A stretch of 64,000 nucleotides of DNA, taken from contig CALQSB010000001.1 of NCBI GenBank assembly GCA_943333125.1, positions 62,001 to 126,000 of the forward strand. The letters run 5' to 3'. The stretch comes from Chitinophaga pinensis (lineage in GTDB: Bacteria > Bacteroidota > Bacteroidia > Chitinophagales > Chitinophagaceae). A program made the position numbers and the translations under genes. A model generated the notes under the pieces. The model saw only the letters and a list, made by a program, of their open reading frames with translations, searched no databases and was not told where the DNA came from. Numbering within the stretch: the first letter of the stretch is position 1; every line of letters begins with the position of its first letter. Of the stretch, positions 18,113 through 27,266 are shown piece after piece.

Positions 18113-18682
18113 TCAATCATTTTTTTGAGCGCAAATTCTACACCTGGGTTCATAAATATCTTTTTCTCCCAGCAAAACCTGTCCGCCTTCAGTTGTTTTC
18201 CGATAACTTATATTAGCAATGTTTCCGCATCTCATACAAATGGCATGAAGTTTTGTAATGTAATCTGCAACAGATAATAAATTAGGCATTTGTCCAAAAG
18301 GGTTACCTAAATAATCCATATCTAGGCCGGCAACAATAACTCTTATTCCTCTCAGAGCAAGTGTTTCGCAAACTTTAGTAATTTCTGAATCAAAAAACTG
18401 AGCTTCGTCAATACCAACAACATCAACATCCTGAGCTAATAGTAAGATAGCCTGAGAGCTTTCAACAGGAGTAGAAAGTATTGAATTGGTGTCATGGCTT
18501 ACAATATTATTTTCATCATATCGGGTATCGATTTGAGGTTTGAATATTTCTACTTTAAGATTAGCGATTTTTACTCTTTTCAGTCTTCTGATGAGTTCTT
18601 CAGTTTTCCCACTGAACATACTTCCACAGATCACTTCAATCCAGCCTCTTTTTGTTCCTTTAAAATCGGGTTCTATAAACAT
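18113..18682 (-). CDS. tdk: Thymidine kinase (type II)
   Basis: The 189-residue enzyme phosphorylates thymidine to dTMP with ATP. The P-loop is GSMFSGKT at 20-27, the catalytic Glu93 lies in IDEAQFFD, and the structural zinc is bound by Cys149, Cys152, Cys181 and Cys184. Length and order fit the tetrameric type II family. With thyA and folA elsewhere in the window it covers both salvage and de novo dTMP supply. Confidence 0.96.
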   Translation of the reverse strand: MFIEPDFKGTKRGWIEVICGSMFSGKTEELIRRLKRVKIANLKVEIFKPQIDTRYDENNIVSHDTNSILSTPVESSQAILLLAQDVDVVGIDEAQFFDSEITKVCETLALRGIRVIVAGLDMDYLGNPFGQMPNLLSVADYITKLHAICMRCGNIANISYRKTTEGGQVLLGEKDIYEPRCRICAQKND

Positions 18683-18729
18683 TAAGTAATTTTTTAAAAT
18701 TTGGTTTGTAACTTCATACTTTGATTTTG

Positions 18730-18760
18730 CAAAGATTAAGGTTTAAGTTTAACATGCAAA
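18730..18760 (-). promoter_or_regulatory. tdk promoter
   Basis: On the minus strand TTTG (complement of 18757-18760), a 19-bp spacer, and AATCTTTG (complement of 18730-18737, 7 of 8 positions of TAnnTTTG). It lies 48 bp upstream of the tdk ATG. Confidence 0.45.
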
Positions 18761-18807
18761 ACAAAATTTTCAGTACTTAACACTATTTCATACTCAAACT
18801 TATTAAT

Positions 18808-19533
18808 ATGGAACGAGTGGGAACACTCTCTGACAGGCTTAAAGCACAGATTGACGAAAACGCAACGCTGGATGAACTTTTATTAACTGTTCAGATGCTT
18901 CTATCTGAGCTTCAGCATTTAAAGTCGGCAGATGATACAACTGTTGCAGATACATCAGTAGCCATGGATATTCCCAGTGGATTCGAAGAAAATGATAATC
19001 TCACAGAAGAGAAAGTTTTTTTAAATCTTCAGATTGATGAAGCTCAAGTTGAATCAGAATTGGAGCAAATCAGAAAAAGCGCAGAGTCAATAAACAGCTT
19101 CAGTATTAAAAACAAAAGACCCATTAGTTTTGATCCAATTGAGGATATACCAACAATGATTCACCAGAAAACGGTGGAGGTTACAGAAAAAAAGGAAATC
19201 AATGAAACAGCAGGCGACTCATTGAGTGATTCTTTGAATGAAAAGTTGAAACAATCAAAAAAAGAATTGAGTGACGCCCTGAAAGACACGCCTATTAAGG
19301 ATTTGAAAAAAGCTATTGGAATTAATGACCGCTTTTTATATATCAAGGAGTTGTTCAATGGCGACGAGGCCATGTATGAAAGAAGTATTAAAACAATAAA
19401 CGGTTTTTCTATTTATCCCGAAGCGGAGTACTGGATCAGAAGAGAATTAAAAACAAAATTAGGCTGGGAAGAAAATAATGAAACGGTAAAACAATTTGAT
19501 CAGTTGGTTAAAAGGCGATTCTCGGTTATATAG
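18808..19533 (+). CDS. Conserved hypothetical protein, acidic, cytoplasmic
   Basis: The 241-residue product has no signal peptide or membrane segment. The first 160 residues are acidic, rich in Glu/Ser/Asp and probably partly coiled (TLDELLLTVQMLLSELQHLKS). The last 80 form a compact unit with KAIGINDRFLYIKELFNG, AMYERSIKTINGFSIYPEAEYW and VKQFDQLVKRRF. I recall such a C-terminal unit as a recurrent uncharacterised segment in Bacteroidota proteins, without known function. The codon use resembles the neighbours. The 3' end overlaps the convergent waaA gene by 34 bp. I cannot assign a role. Confidence 0.75.
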   Translation: MERVGTLSDRLKAQIDENATLDELLLTVQMLLSELQHLKSADDTTVADTSVAMDIPSGFEENDNLTEEKVFLNLQIDEAQVESELEQIRKSAESINSFSIKNKRPISFDPIEDIPTMIHQKTVEVTEKKEINETAGDSLSDSLNEKLKQSKKELSDALKDTPIKDLKKAIGINDRFLYIKELFNGDEAMYERSIKTINGFSIYPEAEYWIRRELKTKLGWEENNETVKQFDQLVKRRFSVI

Positions 19534-20738
19534 TTCATGATCAAATTTGAAGCCCCTTTTCGAAGGGCTACATAATCTTTTGAAAGTTTACCTGCATGAA
19601 TGATTAATTCTTCTTTGTTATAAAATAATTCCAATTGATTATTCAATTCAAGCGAATTTTTTATTGAAAAAGCGCCTCCGATTTTGATGAGGTCTATAGC
19701 CTCCTGAAATTTTTTATAGTTAGGCCCAATAATTACTGGTTTTCCGTAAACAGCAGCTTCAAGCAAATTGTGAATACCTGACTTATTAAATCCTCCGCCA
19801 ACATAAGCCAGATTGCCATAATGATAAAGTTTAGAAAGCATTCCAACATTGTCAATTATCAGCACATTGCTATCTGTTTTTTTAGCAGAAATTTTTATCC
19901 ACTCGGAGTAAAATACAGCCGTATTTAACTGTTCTTTTAGTTTAAGCAGTTTTGAAGCATTTATTTCGTGAGGAGCAATTATAAATTTAATTTGATTGTT
20001 TGTGCTGATAAAATCTGCAAGTAAACGTTCATCTTCAGGCCAGGTACTTCCGGCAATTATTGAAAAATGATGATCAATAAAATCGGCTATGCCGTTCACC
20101 TTGTTTTGGTTTTTAGCGATATCGGCAACTCTGTCGAATCGGGTATCGCCAGAAACGGACAAATTAGTTTTATGAATAGATTGGAGTAATTGAACAGACT
20201 CTTGATTTTGGACAAAAATATGGGTAAAGCAATTCAGCATTTCTCTCCAGAAATTTCCGTACCATTTAAAAAATGGTTGATTAGGTCTAAAGATTCCTGA
20301 AATCAGTAAGGTGGGGATTTTGTTTTTTTTAAGCGAACTGAGAAAATGAAACCAGTATTCATATTTTACCCAAATAACGAGCTCCGGGTTTATCGCTTTT
20401 ATTAATCGTTCGGCATTTTTTTTTGTGTCTGAAGGCAGATAAATCACATAATCTGCACCTGCATAATTTTTTCTGATTTCAAATCCACTGGGGGAAAAAA
20501 AACTGAGTACAATTTGATGCTGAGGAAACTGCTTTCTGAAGGATTCTAGTACGGGGCGACCTTGTTCAAATTCACCCAAACTAGCGCAATGCATCCATAT
20601 TTTTTTTTGACTGGAAGAAAAAGTAGGGAATTCTTTTCTGCCGTTTATCCATAATCTTGCCTTTTCGTTCCAAAAAGAGGCCAGCTTTATGAAAAAAGTG
20701 TATAAAAAAATAAAAAAATCGTAAAAAAAAGAGTTCAA
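19500..20738 (-). CDS. waaA: 3-deoxy-D-manno-octulosonic acid (Kdo) transferase
   Basis: A glycosyltransferase (GT30) that adds Kdo from CMP-Kdo to lipid A precursor at the inner membrane. The 412-residue product has an N-terminal membrane anchor (FFYDFFIFLYTFFIKLASFW), WMHCASLGEFEQGRP, WVKYEYWFHFL, STWPEDERLL and the C-terminal nucleotide-site region YVGGGFNKSGIHNLLEAAVYGKPVIIGP. No ATG fits the start; TTG (complement of 20736-20738) gives the family-length N-terminus and lies 17 bp after a strong promoter element. An ATG at 20769 is in another frame and upstream of that promoter. The gene overlaps the convergent hypothetical by 34 bp. Confidence 0.92.
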   Translation of the reverse strand: MNSFFYDFFIFLYTFFIKLASFWNEKARLWINGRKEFPTFSSSQKKIWMHCASLGEFEQGRPVLESFRKQFPQHQIVLSFFSPSGFEIRKNYAGADYVIYLPSDTKKNAERLIKAINPELVIWVKYEYWFHFLSSLKKNKIPTLLISGIFRPNQPFFKWYGNFWREMLNCFTHIFVQNQESVQLLQSIHKTNLSVSGDTRFDRVADIAKNQNKVNGIADFIDHHFSIIAGSTWPEDERLLADFISTNNQIKFIIAPHEINASKLLKLKEQLNTAVFYSEWIKISAKKTDSNVLIIDNVGMLSKLYHYGNLAYVGGGFNKSGIHNLLEAAVYGKPVIIGPNYKKFQEAIDLIKIGGAFSIKNSLELNNQLELFYNKEELIIHAGKLSKDYVALRKGASNLIMNYITENRLLTN

Positions 20739-20754
20739 AATTTAAAATTATCTT

Positions 20755-20785
20755 CAAAAGTACAGCCAAAAGATGGTTAAATCAA
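20755..20785 (-). promoter_or_regulatory. waaA promoter (TTG-N20-TACTTTTG)
   Basis: On the minus strand TTG (complement of 20783-20785), 20 bp, then TACTTTTG (complement of 20755-20762), full consensus. Transcription would start about 10 nt before the TTG start codon. Confidence 0.6.
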
Positions 20786-20822
20786 TTCGGGCTTTCATTA
20801 TGGAATTTGAGGCTTAAAATCA

Positions 20823-20830
20823 TATCTTTG
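20823..20830 (+). promoter_or_regulatory. -7 element of the nucleotide-sugar operon
   Basis: TATCTTTG is a full TAnnTTTG match 21 bp before the first ATG of the operon. The -33 partner is weak. Confidence 0.5.
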
Positions 20831-20851
20831 CGCAGCCCAAACTATTGATTT

Positions 20852-21988
20852 ATGAGGCCATTACAAATGGTGGATACAAAGACACAATATCTTAAAATAA
20901 AAGATAAAGTAGATAAAGCCGTAATTGGAGTTATGGAAAGCGCTCAATTTATTGGCGGAAAGGTGGTTAATGATTTTGCCGATCATTTGGCGCATTACCA
21001 TGAAAGTAAGCATGTAATTACATGTGCTAATGGAACGGATGCCCTTCAGATTGCTATGATGGCTCTTGGTCTTAAGCCGGGAGATGAAGTAATTACCCCT
21101 TCATTTACATACATCGCTACCGTTGAAGTGGCTGCTTTACTTGGCATCAAACCGATTTTCGTTGATGTAGACAAACATAGTTTTTGTATTGATCCTACAG
21201 AAATCGAGAAATCGATAACCCCTAATACCAAAGCAATTGTACCTGTTCATCTATACGGACATGCAGCAGATATGGAAGCAATCATGTCTATTGCTCAACG
21301 CCACAATCTTTTTGTAATTGAAGACAATGCTCAGGGGATTGGAAATGATTATACCTTTTCTAATGGCGTTAAAAAGAAAACAGGTAGCATAGGGCATATT
21401 GGTTGTACTTCTTTTTATCCCTCAAAGAATCTCGGAGCGTTTGGAGATGGTGGCGCTATTTTTACAGACGATGATGTGCTGGCCGAAAAGCTAAAAATGA
21501 TTGCTTCGCATGGTCAGAGCAAAAGATATTATCATGATGTGGTTGGATGTAATTCGAGATTAGATGCTATGCAGGCAGCAATTTTAGATATTAAACTTCA
21601 GCACCTTGATGAATATATTAACGCAAGAAGAAAAGCTGCAGATTTTTACGATAAAGCTTTTGCCGGACATCCAAAAATAGAAATACCTTTCAGAGCTGAA
21701 AATAATAATCATGTTTTTCATCAATACACATTGATTATTAATGATGCAGACCGAAATGCACTGAGTGAATTTTTGAAGGACAAAGGGATACCATCAATGA
21801 TTTATTATCCGGTGCCTGCACATCGTCAGAAAATGTTTGATGCATTTGGAGGCAGTGAGTTTCAATTACCCGTTACCGATTGGCTTACAGAAAGAGTAAT
21901 TTCATTGCCGATTCATACAGAGCTTGATGAGGAACAACAGCTATTTATTTCAAATCACCTTATTTATTTTCTAGATAAAATATCTTAA
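20852..21988 (+). CDS. DegT/DnrJ/EryC1/StrS family sugar aminotransferase
   Basis: A 378-residue PLP-dependent aminotransferase that converts keto-sugar nucleotides to amino sugars. Seen: CANGTDALQIAM (58-69), PSFTYIATVEV (83-93), Asp158 in VIEDNAQ, and the PLP lysine Lys192 in FYPSKNLGAFGDGG. It most resembles the WbpE/WlbC-type enzymes that act on UDP-3-keto-GlcNAcA, which would fit the neighbouring uronate-forming genes, but this substrate is inference. First gene of the operon, 12 bp before ugd. Confidence 0.88.
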   Translation: MRPLQMVDTKTQYLKIKDKVDKAVIGVMESAQFIGGKVVNDFADHLAHYHESKHVITCANGTDALQIAMMALGLKPGDEVITPSFTYIATVEVAALLGIKPIFVDVDKHSFCIDPTEIEKSITPNTKAIVPVHLYGHAADMEAIMSIAQRHNLFVIEDNAQGIGNDYTFSNGVKKKTGSIGHIGCTSFYPSKNLGAFGDGGAIFTDDDVLAEKLKMIASHGQSKRYYHDVVGCNSRLDAMQAAILDIKLQHLDEYINARRKAADFYDKAFAGHPKIEIPFRAENNNHVFHQYTLIINDADRNALSEFLKDKGIPSMIYYPVPAHRQKMFDAFGGSEFQLPVTDWLTERVISLPIHTELDEEQQLFISNHLIYFLDKIS

Positions 21989-22000
21989 AATTATATTAAT

Positions 22001-23329
22001 ATGAATATAGCAGTTATAGGTACAGGATATGTTGGTTTGGTTACCGGAACTTGTTTTGCAGAAACCGGAAACATTGTACGATGTGTTGACATTGATACAA
22101 AAAAAGTAGAAAAATTATCAAATGGTCAAATCACCATTTTTGAACCAGGTCTTGAAAAATTGTTTTTAAGAAATCAAAAAGAAGGAAGACTTCATTTTAC
22201 AACGTCTTTAAAAGAGGCAATAGAGTTTGCAGAAGTTATTTTTCTTGCATTACCAACTCCACCACATGAAGACGGAAGTGCAGACCTTTCTTACATTTTA
22301 AACGTAGCTTCTGAATTAGGCAAGTTAATTAAACCAACAGAATTCAAAGTCATTATCGACAAAAGCACTGTTCCTGTTGGTACTGCTGCCAAAGTACGAG
22401 CAAATATTTTGTCAACATCAAAAGATAATATTATTAATGCATTTGATGTAGTAAGTAATCCAGAATTTTTAAGAGAGGGGGTAGCTGTAGAAGATTTTAT
22501 GAAGCCAGATAGAGTAGTGATTGGAACTACATCTGAAACTACTATGAAAATAATGAATGAATTATATGCACCATTCGTCAGACAAGGTAATCCAATAATT
22601 TTCATGGATGAAAACTCTGCTGAGCTAACAAAATATGCTGCAAATTCATTTCTTGCAGTAAAAATTTCATTCATGAATGAAATTGCACAATTATGCGAAA
22701 AAATGGGAGCAGATGTAGATATGGTAAGAAGAGGAATTGGCAGTGATGAAAGAATTGGAAAAAGATTTTTATTTCCTGGGATAGGTTATGGAGGAAGTTG
22801 TTTTCCTAAAGATGTAAAAGCGTTAGCAAAATCTTCGATTGAATTAAATTATGATTTTAAAATTCTTAATGCGGTGATGGAAGTAAATGAAATTCAAAAA
22901 GTACATCTTATCCCTAAAATAGAATCATATTTTAATGGAGATTTGAAAGGGAAACATTTTGCATTATGGGGATTGGCATTTAAACCTAATACTGATGATA
23001 TCAGAGAAGCTCCGGCATTTTACATAATAGATGCACTTTTAGAAAGAGGCGCTACTGTAAGTGCGTTTGACCCTGAGGCCATGAGCAATTCAAGAGAAGT
23101 GTTAAATGATAAAATTCATTTTGCGGAAAATCAGTATGATGCTCTAAATAAAGCAGATGCATTGATAATAGCTACAGAATGGAATGAGTTCAGAACACCT
23201 GATTTTATAAAAATGTCGTCGCTTATGAAAAATAAAGTCATATTTGACGGCAGAAACTTATTTGATCTTCAACAAATGAAAAAACAATCTTTTCATTATA
23301 CAAGTATAGGTAGAAAGTCTGTCAATTAA
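22001..23329 (+). CDS. ugd: UDP-glucose 6-dehydrogenase
   Basis: The 442-residue enzyme oxidises UDP-glucose to UDP-glucuronate with two NAD+. It has the Rossmann motif GTGYVG at 7-12, PTPPHEDGSADLSY, the STVPVGT segment and the catalytic Cys267 in GYGGSCFPKD. The C-terminal UDP-binding domain follows (LWGLAFKPNTDDIREAP). The next gene would use its product. Length fits the UDPGDH family. Confidence 0.94.
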   Translation: MNIAVIGTGYVGLVTGTCFAETGNIVRCVDIDTKKVEKLSNGQITIFEPGLEKLFLRNQKEGRLHFTTSLKEAIEFAEVIFLALPTPPHEDGSADLSYILNVASELGKLIKPTEFKVIIDKSTVPVGTAAKVRANILSTSKDNIINAFDVVSNPEFLREGVAVEDFMKPDRVVIGTTSETTMKIMNELYAPFVRQGNPIIFMDENSAELTKYAANSFLAVKISFMNEIAQLCEKMGADVDMVRRGIGSDERIGKRFLFPGIGYGGSCFPKDVKALAKSSIELNYDFKILNAVMEVNEIQKVHLIPKIESYFNGDLKGKHFALWGLAFKPNTDDIREAPAFYIIDALLERGATVSAFDPEAMSNSREVLNDKIHFAENQYDALNKADALIIATEWNEFRTPDFIKMSSLMKNKVIFDGRNLFDLQQMKKQSFHYTSIGRKSVN

Positions 23330-23367
23330 GAAGACGCGCACTTTAAATCAAAATTAATTTATAAGAA

Positions 23368-24354
23368 ATGGCATCAAAAAGAATACTCATCACAGGAGCC
23401 GCCGGATTTTTGGGATCGCATTTATGCGATCGGTTCATTCGTGAAGGATTTACTGTTATTGGAATGGATAATCTGATTACAGGTGATTTAAAAAACATCG
23501 AGCATTTATTCAAGTTAGAACAATTTGAATTTTATCATCATGATGTATCCAAATTTATTCATGTTCCCGGAGAACTTGATTACATTTTGCATTTTGCTTC
23601 TCCTGCCAGTCCTATTGATTATTTAAAAATCCCCATTCAAACTTTAAAAGTAGGTTCTCTGGGCACTCATAACTGCCTTGGTTTGGCGTTAACAAAAAAA
23701 GCAAGAATTTTAGTGGCAAGTACCAGCGAAGTTTATGGGGATCCGCTAGTTCATCCTCAGACAGAAGAATATTGGGGAAATGTAAATCCTGTTGGGCCAA
23801 GAGGTGTTTATGATGAGGCAAAAAGATTTCAGGAGGCAATGACAATGGCTTATCACACTTTTCATAATGTTGAAACAAGAATCATACGAATTTTTAATAC
23901 TTATGGTCCAAGAATGAGACTAAACGATGGCAGAGCTTTACCTGCTTTCATCGGGCAGGCTTTGAGAGGAGAAGATCTCACTGTATTTGGAGATGGTTCA
24001 CAAACCAGAAGCTTCTGTTATGTTGATGATTTAATAGAAGGTATTTACAGATTACTAATGAGCGAAACATCTGATCCCGTTAACATCGGTAATCCTGATG
24101 AGATTTCGTTAAAGGACTTTGCCGAAGAAATAATTAAATTAACCGGTTCCAGTCAGAAAATAATTTATAAGCCTTTACCTGAAGATGATCCTAAGCAAAG
24201 AAGACCTGACATCACTCGTGCAAAAGAATTATTGAACTGGGAACCTAAAGTTAACAGAGAAGAAGGATTGAAAATTACTTACGATTACTTTAAAGGGTTT
24301 ACTCATGAGGAGCTTTACAAACTTCCCAAAGAATTCGAAAGCAGAACATACTGA
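23368..24354 (+). CDS. UDP-glucuronate decarboxylase (UDP-xylose synthase)
   Basis: A 328-residue extended short-chain dehydrogenase. NAD binding is by TGAAGFLG at 9-16. The catalytic set is STSEVYG (Glu121) and YDEAK (Tyr148, Lys152). The long [21 protein letters not shown] segment and the SEVYGDP context are typical of UXS enzymes, which convert UDP-glucuronate to UDP-xylose with NAD+ recycled. It directly follows ugd, which supplies the substrate, so the pair gives a UDP-glucose to UDP-xylose route. Confidence 0.9.
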   Translation: MASKRILITGAAGFLGSHLCDRFIREGFTVIGMDNLITGDLKNIEHLFKLEQFEFYHHDVSKFIHVPGELDYILHFASPASPIDYLKIPIQTLKVGSLGTHNCLGLALTKKARILVASTSEVYGDPLVHPQTEEYWGNVNPVGPRGVYDEAKRFQEAMTMAYHTFHNVETRIIRIFNTYGPRMRLNDGRALPAFIGQALRGEDLTVFGDGSQTRSFCYVDDLIEGIYRLLMSETSDPVNIGNPDEISLKDFAEEIIKLTGSSQKIIYKPLPEDDPKQRRPDITRAKELLNWEPKVNREEGLKITYDYFKGFTHEELYKLPKEFESRTY

Positions 24355-24383
24355 TCGGTAAAAAATAATTAAAAGAAATAAAA

Positions 24384-25673
24384 ATGTATAAAGATTTATT
24401 GAGCAAAGAAAAAACTTTAGCGGTTATAGGTCTGGGCTATGTTGGATTGCCTATTGCATTAGAGTTCGCAAAAAATGTCAAAGTAATTGGCTTTGATATT
24501 AATGCACAGCGAGTGGAAATGATGAGAAACAAAATTGACCCCAGTCAGGAACTGGAATCATCCGCTTTCGAAAATTGTGATATTGAATTTACAAATGATC
24601 TGGATGTATTGCGTAAAGCAAATTTCTTTATAGTTGCTGTGCCTACTCCAGTTGATGAGCATAACGTTCCTGATTTAATTCCAGTTCAAAGAGCCAGTGA
24701 AACTATTGGAAAAGTGATTAAAAAAGGTGATTATGTGGTTTTCGAAAGCACCGTTTATCCGGGTTGTACAGAAGAAGATTGTGTGCCCATCATTGAGAAA
24801 TTTTCTGGATTAAAAATGGTGGTGGATTATAAAATCGGATATTCTCCAGAGCGCATTAACCCAGGAGATAAAGAACATACCATAACTTCAATTGTAAAAG
24901 TGGTAAGCGGATGCTGCGATGAAAGTTTAGATACCATTGCAAAAGTGTATGAGCTGGTGGTAAAGGCGGGAGTTCACAGAGCCTCTTCTATTAAAGTAGC
25001 CGAGGCTGCAAAAATTATAGAAAATACACAACGCGATTTGAACATTGCTTTGATGAATGAGCTGTCTATCATTTTTGATAAAATGAACATCAACACTTTT
25101 GAAGTACTTGAAGCAGCTGGTACAAAATGGAATTTTCTAAAGTTTCAGCCTGGATTAGTTGGTGGACATTGCATTGGCGTTGATCCCTATTACCTGACCT
25201 ATAAGTCAAAAGAATTGGGTTATGACAGTCAGGTTATCCTTGCCGGCAGAGCTATAAATGATGGTATGGCTGGTTATGTAGCCAAAAAAGTATTGCAGCA
25301 TATTATTCAAAGTAATGGCAACGTCAAGACCAGTAAGGTTTTGGTAATGGGTGCTACATTTAAAGAAAATGTGAGTGATATCAGAAATAGTAAAGTGGCA
25401 GATGTGGTTAAAGAATTAAAATCTTATTCACTGAATGTAGATGTTTCGGATCCACATGCCGACAGCGATGAACTGAAACATGAATATGGGTTTGAACTCA
25501 CAAAAAATATTTCAAATGATTATGATGCGGTAATCGTTACCGTTCCTCATAATGAATATAAATCTCTAGATGAAGCTTACTTTGCTTCTATAACAAAAGA
25601 AAAAGCAATGATAGCCGATTTAAAAGGTGGTTACAGAGGAAAAATTAAAAACAGAACTTATTGGAGTTTATAG
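24384..25673 (+). CDS. Nucleotide-sugar dehydrogenase (UDP-N-acetylhexosamine 6-dehydrogenase, TviB/WbpO type)
   Basis: This 429-residue protein is distinct from Ugd: GLGYVGLP at 16-23, PTPVDEHNVPDL, FESTVYPGCTEE, YSPERINPGDKEHT and catalytic Cys263 in GGHCIGVDPYYL. These features mark the UDP-GlcNAc/GalNAc/ManNAc 6-dehydrogenase branch. The product would be a UDP-N-acetylhexosaminuronate. The 4-epimerase gene 20 bp downstream resembles TviC/WbpP, and TviB-TviC pairs make UDP-GalNAcA, so that product is the leading inference. Confidence 0.88.
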   Translation: MYKDLLSKEKTLAVIGLGYVGLPIALEFAKNVKVIGFDINAQRVEMMRNKIDPSQELESSAFENCDIEFTNDLDVLRKANFFIVAVPTPVDEHNVPDLIPVQRASETIGKVIKKGDYVVFESTVYPGCTEEDCVPIIEKFSGLKMVVDYKIGYSPERINPGDKEHTITSIVKVVSGCCDESLDTIAKVYELVVKAGVHRASSIKVAEAAKIIENTQRDLNIALMNELSIIFDKMNINTFEVLEAAGTKWNFLKFQPGLVGGHCIGVDPYYLTYKSKELGYDSQVILAGRAINDGMAGYVAKKVLQHIIQSNGNVKTSKVLVMGATFKENVSDIRNSKVADVVKELKSYSLNVDVSDPHADSDELKHEYGFELTKNISNDYDAVIVTVPHNEYKSLDEAYFASITKEKAMIADLKGGYRGKIKNRTYWSL

Positions 25674-25693
25674 TATTCTCTTTTTTATAAAAC

Positions 25694-26695
25694 ATGACAG
25701 AAAATAATTTCAATACAAAGGACATCAGTAAAAGCAGCTTTCTTGTAACAGGGGGTGCCGGTTTCATTGGCAGTCATATTGCGGAGTATCTATTAAAAAA
25801 TGGAGCGGCAAAAGTCAGAGTGCTTGATAATATGGTAAATGGTTTTGAAAAAAATCTGTCCATTTTAAAAAGCTATTCTGGATTTGAATTTATTAAAGGC
25901 GACATCAGGGATATAGATACTTGCATGAATGCCTGTGAAGGTATCGATTATGTTAGTCATCAGGCTGCACTGGGTTCTGTGCCACGTTCTATTAAAGAAC
26001 CCGTTTATTTTAATGATGTCAATGTTGGAGGTTTTGTAAATATGCTGAAAGCGGCGGTTGATCATAAAGTTAAAAGCTTCGTCTATGCTTCCTCCTCTTC
26101 TGTGTATGGAGATGAACCTACTTTGCCAAAAGTAGAAAACAGAATCGGTAATTGCTTGTCGCCTTATGCGGCCACAAAAAAAACAAATGAATTATATGCT
26201 CAGGTTTTTGCTGATGTGTATGGCATAAAATTAATGGGCTTTCGTTACTTCAATATATTCGGTCCGCGTCAGGATCCTGATGGTCCTTATGCTGCCGTGA
26301 TTCCTTTATTTGTAAAAGGTATCATTAATGAAACACCTGTATATATTAATGGCGATGGCGAACAAACTAGAGATTTTACTTTTGTAGATAATGCCGTTCA
26401 GATTAATATCAAAGGCATGCTGACAGAAAATGAGGATGCTTTCAATAAAGTGTATAATGTGGCTTGCGGTGAATATTATTCAGTGAATCATTTGTATCAG
26501 GCATGTGAAACTCAATTGCAAAGTGAGTGGAAGCCTGTGCACCGTGAACCAAGAGCAGGTGACATCAGAAATTCATTGGCGGATATTAGTCTGGCAAAAA
26601 ATAATTTATCTTACCACCCTGTAAAACAATTTGAAGCAGGGTTGATAGATACAATTGAATTTTTCAAAAAAGTTTATTCCAAACAACATTCATAA
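25694..26695 (+). CDS. UDP-N-acetylglucosamine(uronate) 4-epimerase, TviC/WbpP-like
   Basis: A 333-residue extended SDR with TGGAGFIG at 19-26, SSSVYGDEP, the catalytic Tyr158-x3-Lys162 (YAATK), FRYFNIFGPRQDP and the C-terminal GDGEQTRDFTFVDN. The sequence context AALGSVPRSI and FGPRQDPDGPYAAVIP is typical of the WbpP/TviC group rather than GalE. It acts on the 4-position of UDP-GlcNAc or its uronate. The TAA stop overlaps the rmlC ATG by one base (TAATG), indicating coupled translation. Confidence 0.87.
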   Translation: MTENNFNTKDISKSSFLVTGGAGFIGSHIAEYLLKNGAAKVRVLDNMVNGFEKNLSILKSYSGFEFIKGDIRDIDTCMNACEGIDYVSHQAALGSVPRSIKEPVYFNDVNVGGFVNMLKAAVDHKVKSFVYASSSSVYGDEPTLPKVENRIGNCLSPYAATKKTNELYAQVFADVYGIKLMGFRYFNIFGPRQDPDGPYAAVIPLFVKGIINETPVYINGDGEQTRDFTFVDNAVQINIKGMLTENEDAFNKVYNVACGEYYSVNHLYQACETQLQSEWKPVHREPRAGDIRNSLADISLAKNNLSYHPVKQFEAGLIDTIEFFKKVYSKQHS

Positions 26696-27249
26696 TGCCT
26701 TTTACAAAAACAGACTTTCCCGGATTATTTGTATTTGAACCGGTTGTTTTTAACGACAGCAGAGGATATTTTTTTGAAAGTTATAATGATAATGCTTGTA
26801 AAGTATTTGGCATTGAAACTGTTTTTGTACAAGACAATCAGGCGAAATCGGTTTATGGTGTGGTAAGAGGGATGCATTATCAGTTAAATCCATTTGCTCA
26901 AACTAAATTTATCCGTGCACTAAGTGGCAGTATTCTGGATGTTGTGGTAGATCTCCGTTCTGGTTCTCCAACTTTTGGAAAACATTTTTCAATAGAACTA
27001 TCGGCAGAAAATAAAAAGCAATTATACATTCCACATGGTTTTGCGCATGGCTATTCCGTATTGAGTGAAACTGCTGAAGTTTTTTATAAATGTGATGCCT
27101 TTTATAACAAAGAAGCGGAAGCAGGAATTCAGTTTTATGATCCGCAATTAAATATCGACTGGAGAATTCCTGCCGATAAACAGATTATTTCAGATAAAGA
27201 CAAACAACATCCTGATTTTCAAAATTGTAAAAATAATTTTGACTTTTAA
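26695..27249 (+). CDS. rmlC: dTDP-4-dehydrorhamnose 3,5-epimerase
   Basis: The 184-residue cupin epimerises dTDP-4-keto-6-deoxyglucose at C3 and C5. Catalytic His61 lies in RGMHYQ, followed by FIRALSGSILDVVVDLR, IPHGFAHGYSVLS and Tyr131 in VFYKCD. Length fits the family. It is followed by rmlD, but rmlA and rmlB are not in the window. Confidence 0.93.
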   Translation: MPFTKTDFPGLFVFEPVVFNDSRGYFFESYNDNACKVFGIETVFVQDNQAKSVYGVVRGMHYQLNPFAQTKFIRALSGSILDVVVDLRSGSPTFGKHFSIELSAENKKQLYIPHGFAHGYSVLSETAEVFYKCDAFYNKEAEAGIQFYDPQLNIDWRIPADKQIISDKDKQHPDFQNCKNNFDF

Positions 27250-27266
27250 TCATTGAAACCAATACA

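Noticed and set aside
20581..20769. ATG-started frame at 20769 as the true waaA N-terminus
   Set aside because: It is out of frame with the conserved protein and begins upstream of the best promoter element; a frameshift would be needed.
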